Origin: CAYWFU01 sp964457585 | GTDB lineage: Bacteria > JACRDZ01 | Assembly: GCA_964457585.1 (NCBI GenBank) | Contig: CAYWFU010000046.1 | Coordinates: forward strand, 1 to 21,814 | Length of the DNA: 21,814 nucleotides | Reading direction: 5' to 3' | Part shown: piece after piece, positions 14,613 through 21,814 of the stretch | Numbering within the stretch: position 1 is the stretch's first letter | Layout: each line of letters starts with the position of its first letter | Translations under genes and position numbers: made by a program | The notes under the pieces: model-generated | The model's input: only the letters and a program-made list of their open reading frames with translations | Databases searched by the model: none | Told to the model about the DNA's origin: nothing

Positions 14613-16229
14613 TTACAAATTTATCAATGTTTCAAGCATTTCATCTATGATACCAATTACTTTAGCTGAAGCTTGATATGCATTTTGATACATAACCATA
14701 TTTGCCAATTCCTCATCCAGAGAAACTCCAACAAAAGATTGTTTATGTGCTTCCAATTGTTCTAATAAAATTGATTGAGAATCAGAATAGCTGGATGCTT
14801 CCTGAGATTCAATCCCAAGCGTGCCAATAAGACCTGAATAAAAATTAACAAAAGTCGCGGTTCCGCTGTCCAGCAATAAAGAATCTTTTAATCCATATAT
14901 ATTAAGAGCATTAGCATTATCTCCCGGTGCTCCTGATACTGAAGCGGCAATTTTACTTGTATCATTTAATATTACTGTATCGATTTCAATATCACTTGCT
15001 GAAGTACCGGAAAAAAAATTACTTGTAATGCCAATATCAAACATTATGTCATCGGGATCATTCGTGATTTTTATAATGGCATCTGTTCCTGCATCCGGTT
15101 CCAAAACCAGTTTGTCCCCATTCCTCGATGCAACCACATTTGTACTTGCAGTTTCCGAATTAATATTAGTTATCAGATCATCAAGATCATCACCTGCATT
15201 TACATTAATAGTTACATTATTTATTTCAAAACTGCCGCCTGCGGCAAATGTACCTGTAAAATCAATTGCTCCGGTAATTCTGCTTGAACCATCCATACCC
15301 ATCCCATCACGATGTAAAGTATTCACTTCAGTAATAAGAGTTGCCGCCATTTCATCCAATTTGTCTTTGTAATAAGATATAATAGTATCTCTTGAATCAA
15401 TTATACCTTTTATTTCTCCTGATTGAATTGAAACAGATGTTCCCGAATCTTCCCAGATTATTTCCTGATATGCAGATCCCCCCATAGTTTGAGTATTTAA
15501 AATTCTTCTATTTACACCATCCGTTAATAAACCGTTTGATAAAGACACATTAATATTACCATTATCCTGTTTTTCTACTTTTATATCTGCAAGTTTTGAT
15601 AATTCTTCTAATTTTATATCTATCTGGTCAAGCAAATCATTTGCTTCCCCATTAGCGCTTAATTCGATTGCCTGTTTATTCAAATTAACAATTTCGCTTG
15701 TCAAGCTATTTATTTTTTCAACATTTGCAACAAGATTCTCGTCTAAATTCTCGGCTTTGTCTAAAAATTTTGAAGCCATAGAATTAAATCTGCTAGCCAG
15801 AGTTTTTCCCCATTCTTTTACATTTACTCTGCTGGCTGAGTCTTCAGGATTATTACTCAAACTCTGCCAGCTATTCCAAAATTTATCGAATGTATCATTA
15901 AATCCACCGCTTGAAGAATCATTGAAAATATTTTCTATAAAGCCTAATGTATTTTTTTTGATATCCCAGTCATTAAGTTCAGAATTTTCATTCATAATCT
16001 GGGTATTGGTAAACTGATCATACATTCTTCTAATTTCCATTACTTCTACTCCATTTCCAAGCCATCCTTCAGCAATTTTGCTGGGATTGGATGATCGAAG
16101 CAATGCTTCCTGACGTGAATATCCTGGATTGTTTGCATTACTAATGTTATGAGATGTCGTTAAGATACTTTTTAAATGTGTTTGCATAGCACGCTTACTT
16201 GCTTCCAAACTTCCAAAAATATTTAACAT
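14613..16229 (-). CDS. flgK: Flagellar hook-associated protein 1 FlgK
   Basis: FlgK is the first junction protein capping the hook. It is 538 residues. The N-terminal rod/hook-type segment SHNISNANNPGYSRQEA is characteristic, followed by the heptad-rich D1 helices (about 90-200), a variable middle region containing a flagellin-hook-IN-like stretch (SFEINNVTINVNAGDDLDDL), and the C-terminal motif SLDEELANMVMYQNAYQASA. AAGGAG precedes the ATG at 16229. It lies between the chaperone gene flgN (18 bp upstream) and flgL. Confidence 0.95.
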   Translation of the reverse strand: MLNIFGSLEASKRAMQTHLKSILTTSHNISNANNPGYSRQEALLRSSNPSKIAEGWLGNGVEVMEIRRMYDQFTNTQIMNENSELNDWDIKKNTLGFIENIFNDSSSGGFNDTFDKFWNSWQSLSNNPEDSASRVNVKEWGKTLASRFNSMASKFLDKAENLDENLVANVEKINSLTSEIVNLNKQAIELSANGEANDLLDQIDIKLEELSKLADIKVEKQDNGNINVSLSNGLLTDGVNRRILNTQTMGGSAYQEIIWEDSGTSVSIQSGEIKGIIDSRDTIISYYKDKLDEMAATLITEVNTLHRDGMGMDGSSRITGAIDFTGTFAAGGSFEINNVTINVNAGDDLDDLITNINSETASTNVVASRNGDKLVLEPDAGTDAIIKITNDPDDIMFDIGITSNFFSGTSASDIEIDTVILNDTSKIAASVSGAPGDNANALNIYGLKDSLLLDSGTATFVNFYSGLIGTLGIESQEASSYSDSQSILLEQLEAHKQSFVGVSLDEELANMVMYQNAYQASAKVIGIIDEMLETLINL

Positions 16230-16247
16230 AATAGAGCTCCTTAATTC

Positions 16248-16742
16248 TTAGAACTTTGCATCTACAAATCCTGATTCTAACACATTATCAGTATTCCATG
16301 ACCCATCTTCATTGTATTCTATTCTTTTATCTATTAACAAATTAATTGCATTTTGAACATGATGCAATGAGTGTCTAAAAAAGATATAATTCCCGGTATT
16401 TATTAATTTTATTTTTTTTGCTATTTCTTTTATATTTATGTAGTGATTTCTTAATTTAGACAAGTATGGTTCAGGAGATAATTCAATAATTTTTACCAAG
16501 CTGGATTCTGTATTATTCAAAAGACATACAGATGAAATTTTTTTGGTTAAACGCCATCTTGTTTCAGATACCATTTTCAAATTTAAAACAAGTGTATTTT
16601 GTTCCTTTGTTGTTTCGGAAATCCCTTCCAGAGATCCGCTTTTTATAAAATTTTTCTGTAAACCCATAGTTTTAAGGAGTCTCTGATATAAGGATATTTC
16701 CTGCTCTAATATTATTACTAGATTCTGCCATAGTGAACTCAT
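16248..16742 (-). CDS. flgN: FlgN-like flagellar export chaperone
   Basis: FlgN is a cytosolic helical chaperone that holds FlgK and FlgL for export. The 164 residues are predicted mostly helical, with the family pattern LVIILEQEISLYQRLLKTMGLQ at the N terminus and basic/hydrophobic heptads to the end. Sequence identity in this family is always low, so the position between flgM and flgK is the strongest evidence. The ribosome site is AGAGG before the ATG at 16742. Confidence 0.82.
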   Translation of the reverse strand: MSSLWQNLVIILEQEISLYQRLLKTMGLQKNFIKSGSLEGISETTKEQNTLVLNLKMVSETRWRLTKKISSVCLLNNTESSLVKIIELSPEPYLSKLRNHYINIKEIAKKIKLINTGNYIFFRHSLHHVQNAINLLIDKRIEYNEDGSWNTDNVLESGFVDAKF

Positions 16743-16762
16743 GCGGGAACCTCTTCTTATTT

Positions 16763-17083
16763 TTATGTTAATTTATTAATCAGATAACTTTCAAGCAGTA
16801 TTTTCTCGCCTACTTCTTCACCTCGAACATTATAAGTACTATTCTCTATTCGATTTCTAATCTCAATAATTTTGTCTTCTCTTATATCTGAAACATTTTT
16901 AAGCATATTCATTATATTTTGATTCTGATTTGTATTATTTGTAAAAATTACCTGATCGTTTTTATTTGCATCAGCAACATCTATTTGTTTTTTATTCTTA
17001 TCCTGCTGTGTTTTCTTGGTGTCTTCTAAATTCTGTACATAGTTATCCAAATTAATAATATTATTATTATTATCAATCTTCAT
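16763..17083 (-). CDS. flgM: Anti-sigma-28 factor FlgM
   Basis: FlgM binds FliA (sigma-28) and blocks late flagellar genes until the hook is finished, when FlgM is exported. It is 106 residues. The N-terminal half is low-complexity, rich in Asn, Asp, Lys and Gln, and likely disordered, as usual. The sigma-binding region near the C terminus (VSDIREDKIIEIRNRIE, then YNVRGEEVGEKIL) is well conserved. AAGGAG precedes the ATG. flgN follows after 20 bp. Upstream, a 217-bp gap holding a 165-bp palindrome separates it from flgJ. I found no clear sigma-28 promoter in that gap. Confidence 0.93.
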   Translation of the reverse strand: MKIDNNNNIINLDNYVQNLEDTKKTQQDKNKKQIDVADANKNDQVIFTNNTNQNQNIMNMLKNVSDIREDKIIEIRNRIENSTYNVRGEEVGEKILLESYLINKLT

Positions 17084-17111
17084 AATTAGTCTCCTTTTTC
17101 CATTCTAGGTT

Positions 17112-17276
17112 TATACTCAGCGAGGTCATAAATTCGCATTTTTTCGCTGGTCTTTGACATCGATAGCTGTGCTCGTCAGGTTCGAAATAGTACAAGACTA
17201 TTTCTCACCTTCGCGCCTTGCTCTCAATGCCAAATTCTCACCGAAAAAATGCGAATTTATGACCTCGCTGAGTATA
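17112..17276. repeat. 165-bp palindromic (MITE-like) element between flgJ and flgM
   Basis: The arms 17112-17146 and 17242-17276 are exact 35-bp reverse complements. The interior is an imperfect palindrome, and the centre is a small hairpin GAAATAGT (17184-17191) / ACTATTTC (17197-17204) with a 5-nt loop. All three pairings share the same centre, base 17194, so the whole element folds into one long hairpin in DNA or RNA. There is no coding frame of note. It could be a miniature mobile element or an amplified hairpin repeat. No target-site duplication is evident beside the arms. Confidence 0.88.
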
Positions 17277-17300
17277 TTAGCGGAAAATAAATCATTAACC

Positions 17301-17648
17301 TTAATTTTTTTTTGGTTGGACATTGGATTCTTTCTTTTTTGTTAGTATCTGTTGTTTCATTTGTTCATATAATGTTGAGGCAATTCCTATTCCACCATTA
17401 GCTGCAATAAATTTTGATACTTCCATATTCATCATATCCTGATAAAGATTCATAGATTTATTTTCAGTAGAAGAAAACTTTCCCATATAACTTAGTAAAT
17501 TATTAATAAATAATGATTCCATATTTTTGCAAGCATCTAAAAGAGCTTTTTCATCATCATTATTAGACTTTTTTTCTATATTTTTTTTATCTTTTTGTAT
17601 AAACATTTGCTGTAATCTCAAAAAATTCGTATCTATCATATTCCCCAT
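17301..17648 (-). CDS. flgJ: Rod-binding protein FlgJ, N-terminal domain only
   Basis: The 115 residues correspond to the rod-binding (scaffold or cap) domain of FlgJ, seen in the segments ACKNMESLFINNLLSYM and NLYQDMMNMEVSKFIAANGG, then GIGIASTLYEQM. The peptidoglycan hydrolase domain of enteric FlgJ (about 313 aa) is absent, as in many other phyla where a separate enzyme opens the wall. The ATG at 17648 is preceded by GGAG at about 10 bases. The gene follows flgI by 65 bp. Confidence 0.88.
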   Translation of the reverse strand: MGNMIDTNFLRLQQMFIQKDKKNIEKKSNNDDEKALLDACKNMESLFINNLLSYMGKFSSTENKSMNLYQDMMNMEVSKFIAANGGIGIASTLYEQMKQQILTKKKESNVQPKKN

Positions 17649-17713
17649 TGTGAAAACTCCAGTTAGAAAGAAAAAGGTTCTATGTTTTTGCCTTCATCCT
17701 TCATCCTTCAGCT

Positions 17714-18805
17714 CTATATTATCTCCAATTCTGCCTGAAGCGCTCCTGCTCTTTTAATTGTTTTAAGAATAGCAATTAAATCTCTTGGCGTTACCCCAAT
17801 AACATTCAGTGCTTTAACCACATCTCCCAGGTTTGGACCGTAAGGTATAATTAAAAGTTTTGATCCTTCTTCATTTATTGACAATTCTGTTTCTTCATAA
17901 ACCCGTGTTTTGCCTTCAGAAAGAGGCGGGGGTTGTGAAACTTCCGTTTTAGTATTTACTATCAATGTTAAATTCCCATGAGCTATTGCAACAGTGGAAA
18001 TACGTACATTTTCACCCATTATTACTGTTCCTGTACGTTCATCAATAACTACTTTACCAATAGTATCTGGATTTATTGTTAAATTTTCTAAACTGGCTAA
18101 AAAATTCACTATATTGTCATTATACTTTTCTGGAATATTAACCTGAATAGAAGCTGCATCAATAGCTTTAGCTATATTGCTTTCTATAGTATTGTTTATT
18201 GCAACAGCCGTTCTTGCAGCAGTTGTAAAATCTGGATTGTTTAAAACTATAGAAATTGTCTTCTCATTAATGATTTCTGTAGAAATATTTTTTTCAACAA
18301 TAGCTCCATTTGGAATACAACCTACAGTAGGAAAATTCTTTTGTACTTTATCTCCAGTGCCTGCACTAAATCCTCCCAGTGAAATAGGACCTTGTGCTAC
18401 AGCATATACTTTACTATCTCCTCCTTGAAGCGGAGTAACTAAAAGCATCCCACCCTGCAAACTTTGAGAGTCACCCAGTGAAGATACATTAACATCAATA
18501 TTACTGCCTTTTTTTGCAAAAGGAGGAAGTTTAGCTGTAACTATTGCTGCTGCAACGTTTTTTAATCTTAATTTTTCAGGGGGAATAGTTACACCTAATT
18601 TTTGAAGCATATTTACAACAGATTGAATGGTAAATAACGTGTTTTGACTATCTCCACTGCCATTCAATCCAACTACAATTCCATAGCCTATTAGCATATT
18701 TTCTCTTATTCCATCTATACGCGCAATATCTTTTATTCTGCTTTCAGCATGTAAATTAGACATGAAAAGAATGATAAAACTTACGATAAATAAAATTTTC
18801 TTCAT
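17714..18805 (-). CDS. flgI: Flagellar P-ring protein FlgI
   Basis: FlgI assembles the periplasmic P ring around the rod at the peptidoglycan layer. The 363 residues begin with a Sec signal peptide (MKKILFIVSFIILFMSNLHA). They continue with the conserved RIKDIARIDGIRENMLIGYG and GLNGSGDSQ, then PPFAKKGSNIDVNVSSLGDS, and IDERTGTVIMGENVRI near residue 255; the C terminus reads LNVIGVTPRDLIAILKTIKR. It is intact and of typical length. AGAGG precedes the ATG. Upstream is a 273-bp gap containing palindromic repeats. Confidence 0.96.
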   Translation of the reverse strand: MKKILFIVSFIILFMSNLHAESRIKDIARIDGIRENMLIGYGIVVGLNGSGDSQNTLFTIQSVVNMLQKLGVTIPPEKLRLKNVAAAIVTAKLPPFAKKGSNIDVNVSSLGDSQSLQGGMLLVTPLQGGDSKVYAVAQGPISLGGFSAGTGDKVQKNFPTVGCIPNGAIVEKNISTEIINEKTISIVLNNPDFTTAARTAVAINNTIESNIAKAIDAASIQVNIPEKYNDNIVNFLASLENLTINPDTIGKVVIDERTGTVIMGENVRISTVAIAHGNLTLIVNTKTEVSQPPPLSEGKTRVYEETELSINEEGSKLLIIPYGPNLGDVVKALNVIGVTPRDLIAILKTIKRAGALQAELEII

Positions 18806-18914
18806 AATTAAACCTCTTAATATATTAAATCAAATATCAAAATTTAAAAATTAAAATCACATATTAAAAATCAAAATTAAAATACCACCTGTGTTTTAAC
18901 CAATTTTAAATTTT
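18806..18914. other. A/T-rich filler upstream of flgI
   Basis: Short repeats of the kind AAATTTAAAA and AAAATCAAAATT fill this stretch of the 273-bp flgH-flgI gap. I see no gene, no strong promoter and no hairpin here. Similar filler occurs in the flgA-flgH gap. Confidence 0.4.
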
Positions 18915-18966
18915 TATCTGGAAGTGCCAAGAATACCCTGCAGTTTACTGCAGGGATGAATTGGCA
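18915..18966 (+). repeat. 52-bp palindromic repeat, copy in the flgH-flgI gap
   Basis: The sequence starts TATCTGGAAGTGCCAAG and contains CCCTGCAG/TTTA/CTGCAGGG inside an outer GTGCCAA...TTGGCAC stem, so it forms a two-tier hairpin with asymmetric internal loops. It is identical over all 52 bases to the copy at 21763-21814. It lies about 110 bp upstream of the flgI start, within the presumed operon transcript. Confidence 0.9.
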
Positions 18967-19008
18967 CAAATATAAATAATAAATAATTCCTATCAGAGAC
19001 AGAAGACA

Positions 19009-19028
19009 CCTCGCAGCTTGCTGCGAGG
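19009..19028. other. Perfect short hairpin downstream of flgH
   Basis: CCTCGCAG, a CTTG loop and CTGCGAGG form an 8-bp G+C-rich stem in otherwise A/T-rich DNA, 50 bp past the flgH stop codon. No T-run follows on the minus strand, so a standard intrinsic terminator is unlikely. It could protect the mRNA 3' end or be a small repeat unit. Confidence 0.55.
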
Positions 19029-19078
19029 TTCTTCATTTGTCATTTTACATTTTAATTTTTACATTTTAATTTATTTCT

Positions 19079-19693
19079 TTAAAATATCCAGATCCAATCA
19101 AAAATTCGTGCTAGCCATCCGCGTTTCTGTTTGTCTGCTAAAAAACCCTTATTTTCATATCTTATTTCTGCTTCAGCAATATAAGTGGATAATATTGTAT
19201 TATTTGGAGATATATCCTGAGGTCTTATAACTCCAGTAATATTTATTATCTGACAATCCTCATTGACTATAAGTGAACGCCTGCCTTCAATCACCAGATT
19301 CCCATTATCCAATACTTTTATAACTAAAGCGCTGATTTTACCTGCAATAGTATCACTTGATGAAATAGCTCCGCTTCCTTTATGAGAAGAGCTGCTGCTC
19401 ACATCAAATTGTGGAAGTTTATTTTCAGATGTATTTTTCCCAAAATTCCATGATGCGACTTTACCTTTAATTGATGAATCTTTACTTCCTATTGTTGACC
19501 CTTCCCTTTTTGCTTGTGATGATTCAACAATTTCAATGCTTACAGTATCTCCGACTTTTCTCGCTCTTGACTGCTGATCTCCAAAAAAAGAATTAGAAAT
19601 ATCTTCAAACTGCCATAGAGATTCAGCATTTATAGTTAAAAAATTTAATAAGAATAGGAATATAATCGTAAAATATATTTTATTTCTCAACAT
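19079..19693 (-). CDS. flgH: Flagellar L-ring protein FlgH (no lipobox)
   Basis: FlgH forms the outer-membrane L ring. The 204 residues show the family core: ARKVGDTVSIEIVESSQAKR, the serine/glycine-rich middle, ISALVIKVLDNGNLVIEGRR, and IITGVIRPQDISPNNTILST-like text near residues 150-170. A signal peptide is clear (about residues 1-23, ending TINAES), but no cysteine follows. The lipoprotein site normal for FlgH is missing, and cleavage by signal peptidase I is predicted instead. It is flanked by two gaps of about 270 bp that hold palindromic elements. The weak upstream signal before the ATG at 19693 leaves the ribosome site unclear. Confidence 0.92.
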   Translation of the reverse strand: MLRNKIYFTIIFLFLLNFLTINAESLWQFEDISNSFFGDQQSRARKVGDTVSIEIVESSQAKREGSTIGSKDSSIKGKVASWNFGKNTSENKLPQFDVSSSSSHKGSGAISSSDTIAGKISALVIKVLDNGNLVIEGRRSLIVNEDCQIINITGVIRPQDISPNNTILSTYIAEAEIRYENKGFLADKQKRGWLARIFDWIWIF

Positions 19694-19722
19694 ACATTTC
19701 CACCCTTAGTTAAAAGTTTATA

Positions 19723-19916
19723 AGTCACTCAAGTTGACTGATTTTTATAGTATAAAATTAAATATTAAATATAAAAAATCAAAATTCAGGTGTCACTTCG
19801 TGACATTATTATATTTTTAAATTCAATAAAAGTCCGCAGGACACCACAATTTTGCATTTTGCATTTTAAATTTTGCATTTCTCTCTACAAAAACTCAGTC
19901 AATTTGAGTAAGTCAC
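19723..19916. repeat. Degenerate inverted-repeat element between flgA and flgH
   Basis: The ends 19723-19750 and 19885-19916 are imperfect reverse complements of about 28 bp (sharing ACTCAA-TTGACTGA and TTTTT-TAG). Between them are small hairpins (TGTCAC/TTC/GTGACA at 19791-19805 and GTCC/GCA/GGAC at 19832-19842, also joined by GGTGTC/GACACC) and a run of GCATTTT-type repeats (19853-19880). This looks like an old miniature element or a patchwork of small palindromes. There is no gene. Confidence 0.5.
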
Positions 19917-19967
19917 CAGTCGCCAGTTTTTTGTTTCCAGCCTTTAGCCTTAAGCCTAATGCCTTCC

Positions 19968-20933
19968 TTACTTCATTTCAACAACCAAAGTTTGTGAGTT
20001 AACTATCTTGCCTAATATAATTTTTCCTGAATCTGCATTTTTTACTTTTATTATCTCACCTGACATCCCAGATTCCATAACATTTCCAACTGTATTAAGA
20101 GACATAAATGGTGCATCGAGAATTATTTTAACTCTATCACCCTTTTTAACAATATATGGTTTTCTAATCATATTTTTCGAAATTGCAGTATTGGATCCAA
20201 TATGAGCAATCAATTCCTGCCCTAAAACATCATCTATTTTATTGAACAAAGTATCTTTTTCTGCAGGTGTTATTGTTTTTTTTACTATTGAAACAGATTC
20301 TTTTGATAATATTTCACCTTTTTTTAAATTATTTTGTGTAATAACAACATCTTCAATTATTTTTACATCTAAAATAATTCTAACTTTCTGATATATATCC
20401 CCATTAACGTTTATATTAACAATAATATTTAAAGGACCATATATAACAGATGGGACATTACCTTGAGGAACTAACTCTATATTCCCTTTTGGAGTTAATA
20501 TTGAAGGGATAGTTTGAGAAGAAATAATACATATATTTTCTATATGTTTAATTTTAGAAGATAAATATTCTTTTGCCTTTGTAATTATTTCTTCACCTTT
20601 TACTTCATTATATTCAGATGTAACAATAACTTTTTCAGGATAAGAAGATAATATTTTTTCCGGATCAATACCATTCTGGCGTATTTTTATTTTAATATAA
20701 TTAGTTGTAATCGTCTTGGATATTCCTGGAGGCGGAGCATAGCCTAATTCTATATTTTTAATCTTATCAAATAGAATAATATCTTCTGTCTTTATATCTG
20801 CAATTTCCCCTAAAGTGATATAGGGACCATCAACCTTACTGTTTTCCTTAAATTCCATACTTATTTCTGAAAAACTTAAAGAAGGAAAAATTCCCAGACA
20901 AAACAATATAATAATTAAAGTTGTTTTTTTCAT
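19968..20933 (-). CDS. flgA: Flagellar P-ring assembly chaperone FlgA
   Basis: FlgA is a periplasmic chaperone needed for FlgI to form the P ring. The 321 residues begin with a signal peptide (about 1-22). An N-terminal extension with EIADIK and a repeated-strand region follows. The C-terminal SAF-type chaperone domain includes LKKGEILSKESVSIVKK, DDVLGQELIAHIGSNTAI and VKKGDRVKIILDAPFMSLNT, and ends in the typical GKIVNSQTLVVE. It is longer than enteric FlgA (about 220 aa), as common outside Enterobacteria. AAGGA lies 8 bases before the ATG. It follows flgG by 25 bp. Confidence 0.92.
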   Translation of the reverse strand: MKKTTLIIILFCLGIFPSLSFSEISMEFKENSKVDGPYITLGEIADIKTEDIILFDKIKNIELGYAPPPGISKTITTNYIKIKIRQNGIDPEKILSSYPEKVIVTSEYNEVKGEEIITKAKEYLSSKIKHIENICIISSQTIPSILTPKGNIELVPQGNVPSVIYGPLNIIVNINVNGDIYQKVRIILDVKIIEDVVITQNNLKKGEILSKESVSIVKKTITPAEKDTLFNKIDDVLGQELIAHIGSNTAISKNMIRKPYIVKKGDRVKIILDAPFMSLNTVGNVMESGMSGEIIKVKNADSGKIILGKIVNSQTLVVEMK

Positions 20934-20958
20934 CGTTTATATCCTTCAGCCTAATATC

Positions 20959-21747
20959 TTATCTTTTTAAATTATTTGCAATTCCAAGCATTTCATCAGC
21001 AGTTTGAATTGCTTTGGAATTGATTTCATAAGCACGTTGACTTACTATCAGATTCACCATTTCTTCAACAACCTTCACATTTGACATTTCTAAAAATCCC
21101 TGAGCCAATGTTCCCAATCCTTGTGTGCCCGGCTTACTTGTAACAGCATCTCCTGAAGAGGCTGTTGGTAAATATAAATTCCTTCCAATACTGTTTAACC
21201 CTGCTGGATTAACAAAACGGGATAATTCGATTGTACCTATTTGCTGCGTATTAGTTTGTCCTGCTATAAGGACTGATACAGTACCATCAGTACCAATAGA
21301 AATATTTGTCGTGCCTTGAGGAATTGTAATTTCCGGTTGAAGAGTTAATCCATCTGAATTTACAATCTGCCCATTGCCATTCATTTTAAATGCGCCTGCA
21401 CGTGTATATGCTGTAGTTCCATCAGGTTGAATTAATTGAAAGAAACCATCTCCTTCAATTACAATATCTAAAGGATTTTCTGTTTCTTGAAAATCACCCT
21501 GTGAAAATATTTTTTGAGTAGCTACTGGTCTTGAACCATGTCCTACCTGTAGACCTGTAGGAACTTCTGCTCCGGCACTTACTGAAGCACCTGCTGGTTT
21601 GATTGTCTGGTACAGCAAATCCTGGAAATCCACTCGTGTTCTTTTGAAACCTGTAGTATTAACATTGGCAAGATTATTAGATACAGTATCAATATTAAGT
21701 TGTTGAGCCAGCATCCCAGATGCAGCGCTCCATAATGCCCTAATCAT
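20959..21747 (-). CDS. flgG: Flagellar distal rod protein FlgG
   Basis: FlgG builds the distal rod that crosses the periplasm to the hook. The 262 residues have the rod-family N terminus (MIRALWSAASGMLAQQ, then SNLANVNTTGFKRTRVDF) and C terminus (EMSNVKVVEEMVNLIVSQR, then AYEINSKAIQTADEML). The middle contains the FlgE/F/G-type NPLDIVIEGDGFFQ segment. The length is standard. A strong AAAGGAGG site precedes the ATG at 21747. A 52-bp palindromic repeat lies immediately upstream of that site. flgF, often the preceding gene, is beyond the window edge. Confidence 0.97.
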   Translation of the reverse strand: MIRALWSAASGMLAQQLNIDTVSNNLANVNTTGFKRTRVDFQDLLYQTIKPAGASVSAGAEVPTGLQVGHGSRPVATQKIFSQGDFQETENPLDIVIEGDGFFQLIQPDGTTAYTRAGAFKMNGNGQIVNSDGLTLQPEITIPQGTTNISIGTDGTVSVLIAGQTNTQQIGTIELSRFVNPAGLNSIGRNLYLPTASSGDAVTSKPGTQGLGTLAQGFLEMSNVKVVEEMVNLIVSQRAYEINSKAIQTADEMLGIANNLKR

Positions 21748-21762
21748 TTTAAATCCTCCTTT

Positions 21763-21814
21763 TATCTGGAAGTGCCAAGAATACCCTGCAGTTTACTGCA
21801 GGGATGAATTGGCA
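21763..21814 (+). repeat. 52-bp palindromic repeat, copy just upstream of flgG
   Basis: It is identical over 52 bases to the copy at 18915-18966 and in the same orientation. It ends at the window edge, so it may extend further. In the flgG mRNA its hairpin would sit a few bases upstream of the Shine-Dalgarno sequence, in the 5' leader. Confidence 0.9.

Noticed and set aside
17084..17300. Sigma-54 or sigma-28 promoter before flgM
   Set aside because: A TGGCA...AGCA pattern inside the palindrome has the wrong GG-GC spacing for sigma-54, and no good sigma-28 match was seen.
19009..19028. Intrinsic terminator after flgH
   Set aside because: The hairpin is perfect but no U-run follows in the minus-strand direction, and the operon continues with flgI.
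18806..19078. CRISPR array or tandem repeat array in A/T-rich gaps
   Set aside because: The repeats are irregular low-complexity motifs without constant repeat and spacer lengths.

Overview
The window is strongly AT-rich (about one third G+C by eye). Every confidently called gene lies on the minus strand, so transcription runs from the right end to the left. FlgH and FlgI, the outer-membrane L-ring and periplasmic P-ring proteins, indicate a flagellated Gram-negative (diderm) bacterium. The split GatC/GatA genes indicate transamidation-dependent charging of Gln- and/or Asn-tRNA. I cannot name the lineage. Low G+C, many small palindromic intergenic repeats and this gene mix would fit an uncultivated diderm phylum, but that is a guess.

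Layout, read in the direction of transcription. (1) 21747 to 12876 is a flagellar operon: flgG, flgA, flgH, flgI, a single-domain flgJ (rod-binding part only), flgM, flgN, flgK, flgL, fliW and csrA. It builds the distal rod, the P and L rings and the hook-filament junction, and carries the anti-sigma-28 factor, the junction-protein chaperone and the FliW/CsrA translational switch for flagellin. (2) 12889 to 8473 holds two large multidomain genes. One is a hexapeptide-repeat acyltransferase fused to a radical SAM/SPASM enzyme, and its start overlaps the end of csrA. The other has two methyltransferase domains, a family 2 glycosyltransferase and a TPR tail. They look like surface or flagellar glycan decoration enzymes co-expressed with the flagellar operon. 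(3) 8423 to 4795 holds a glcD-like FAD oxidase subunit and a glcF-like Fe-S subunit of a 2-hydroxyacid dehydrogenase, split apart by an orphan ribbon-helix-helix antitoxin-like gene and about 630 bp that contain repeats and a possible gene remnant. (4) 4789 to 57 holds a pcrA/uvrD helicase, gatC, a VapBC-type toxin-antitoxin pair, and gatA. The toxin-antitoxin pair sits between gatC and gatA and has a promoter-like sequence of its own.

The least ordinary content lies between and inside the genes. There are at least four different palindromic repeat types: (a) a 52-bp hairpin repeat present as two identical copies plus a third, altered copy that encodes the last residues of FliW; (b) two copies of an inverted GTAG-plus-hairpin (REP-like) element whose stems covary; (c) a 165-bp perfectly centred palindrome with 35-bp exact arms between flgJ and flgM; (d) a degenerate approximately 194-bp inverted-repeat element between flgA and flgH. 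Together they fill nearly every gap of more than about 100 bp in the flagellar operon. No rRNA, tRNA, CRISPR array, intact transposase or clear intrinsic terminator was found.
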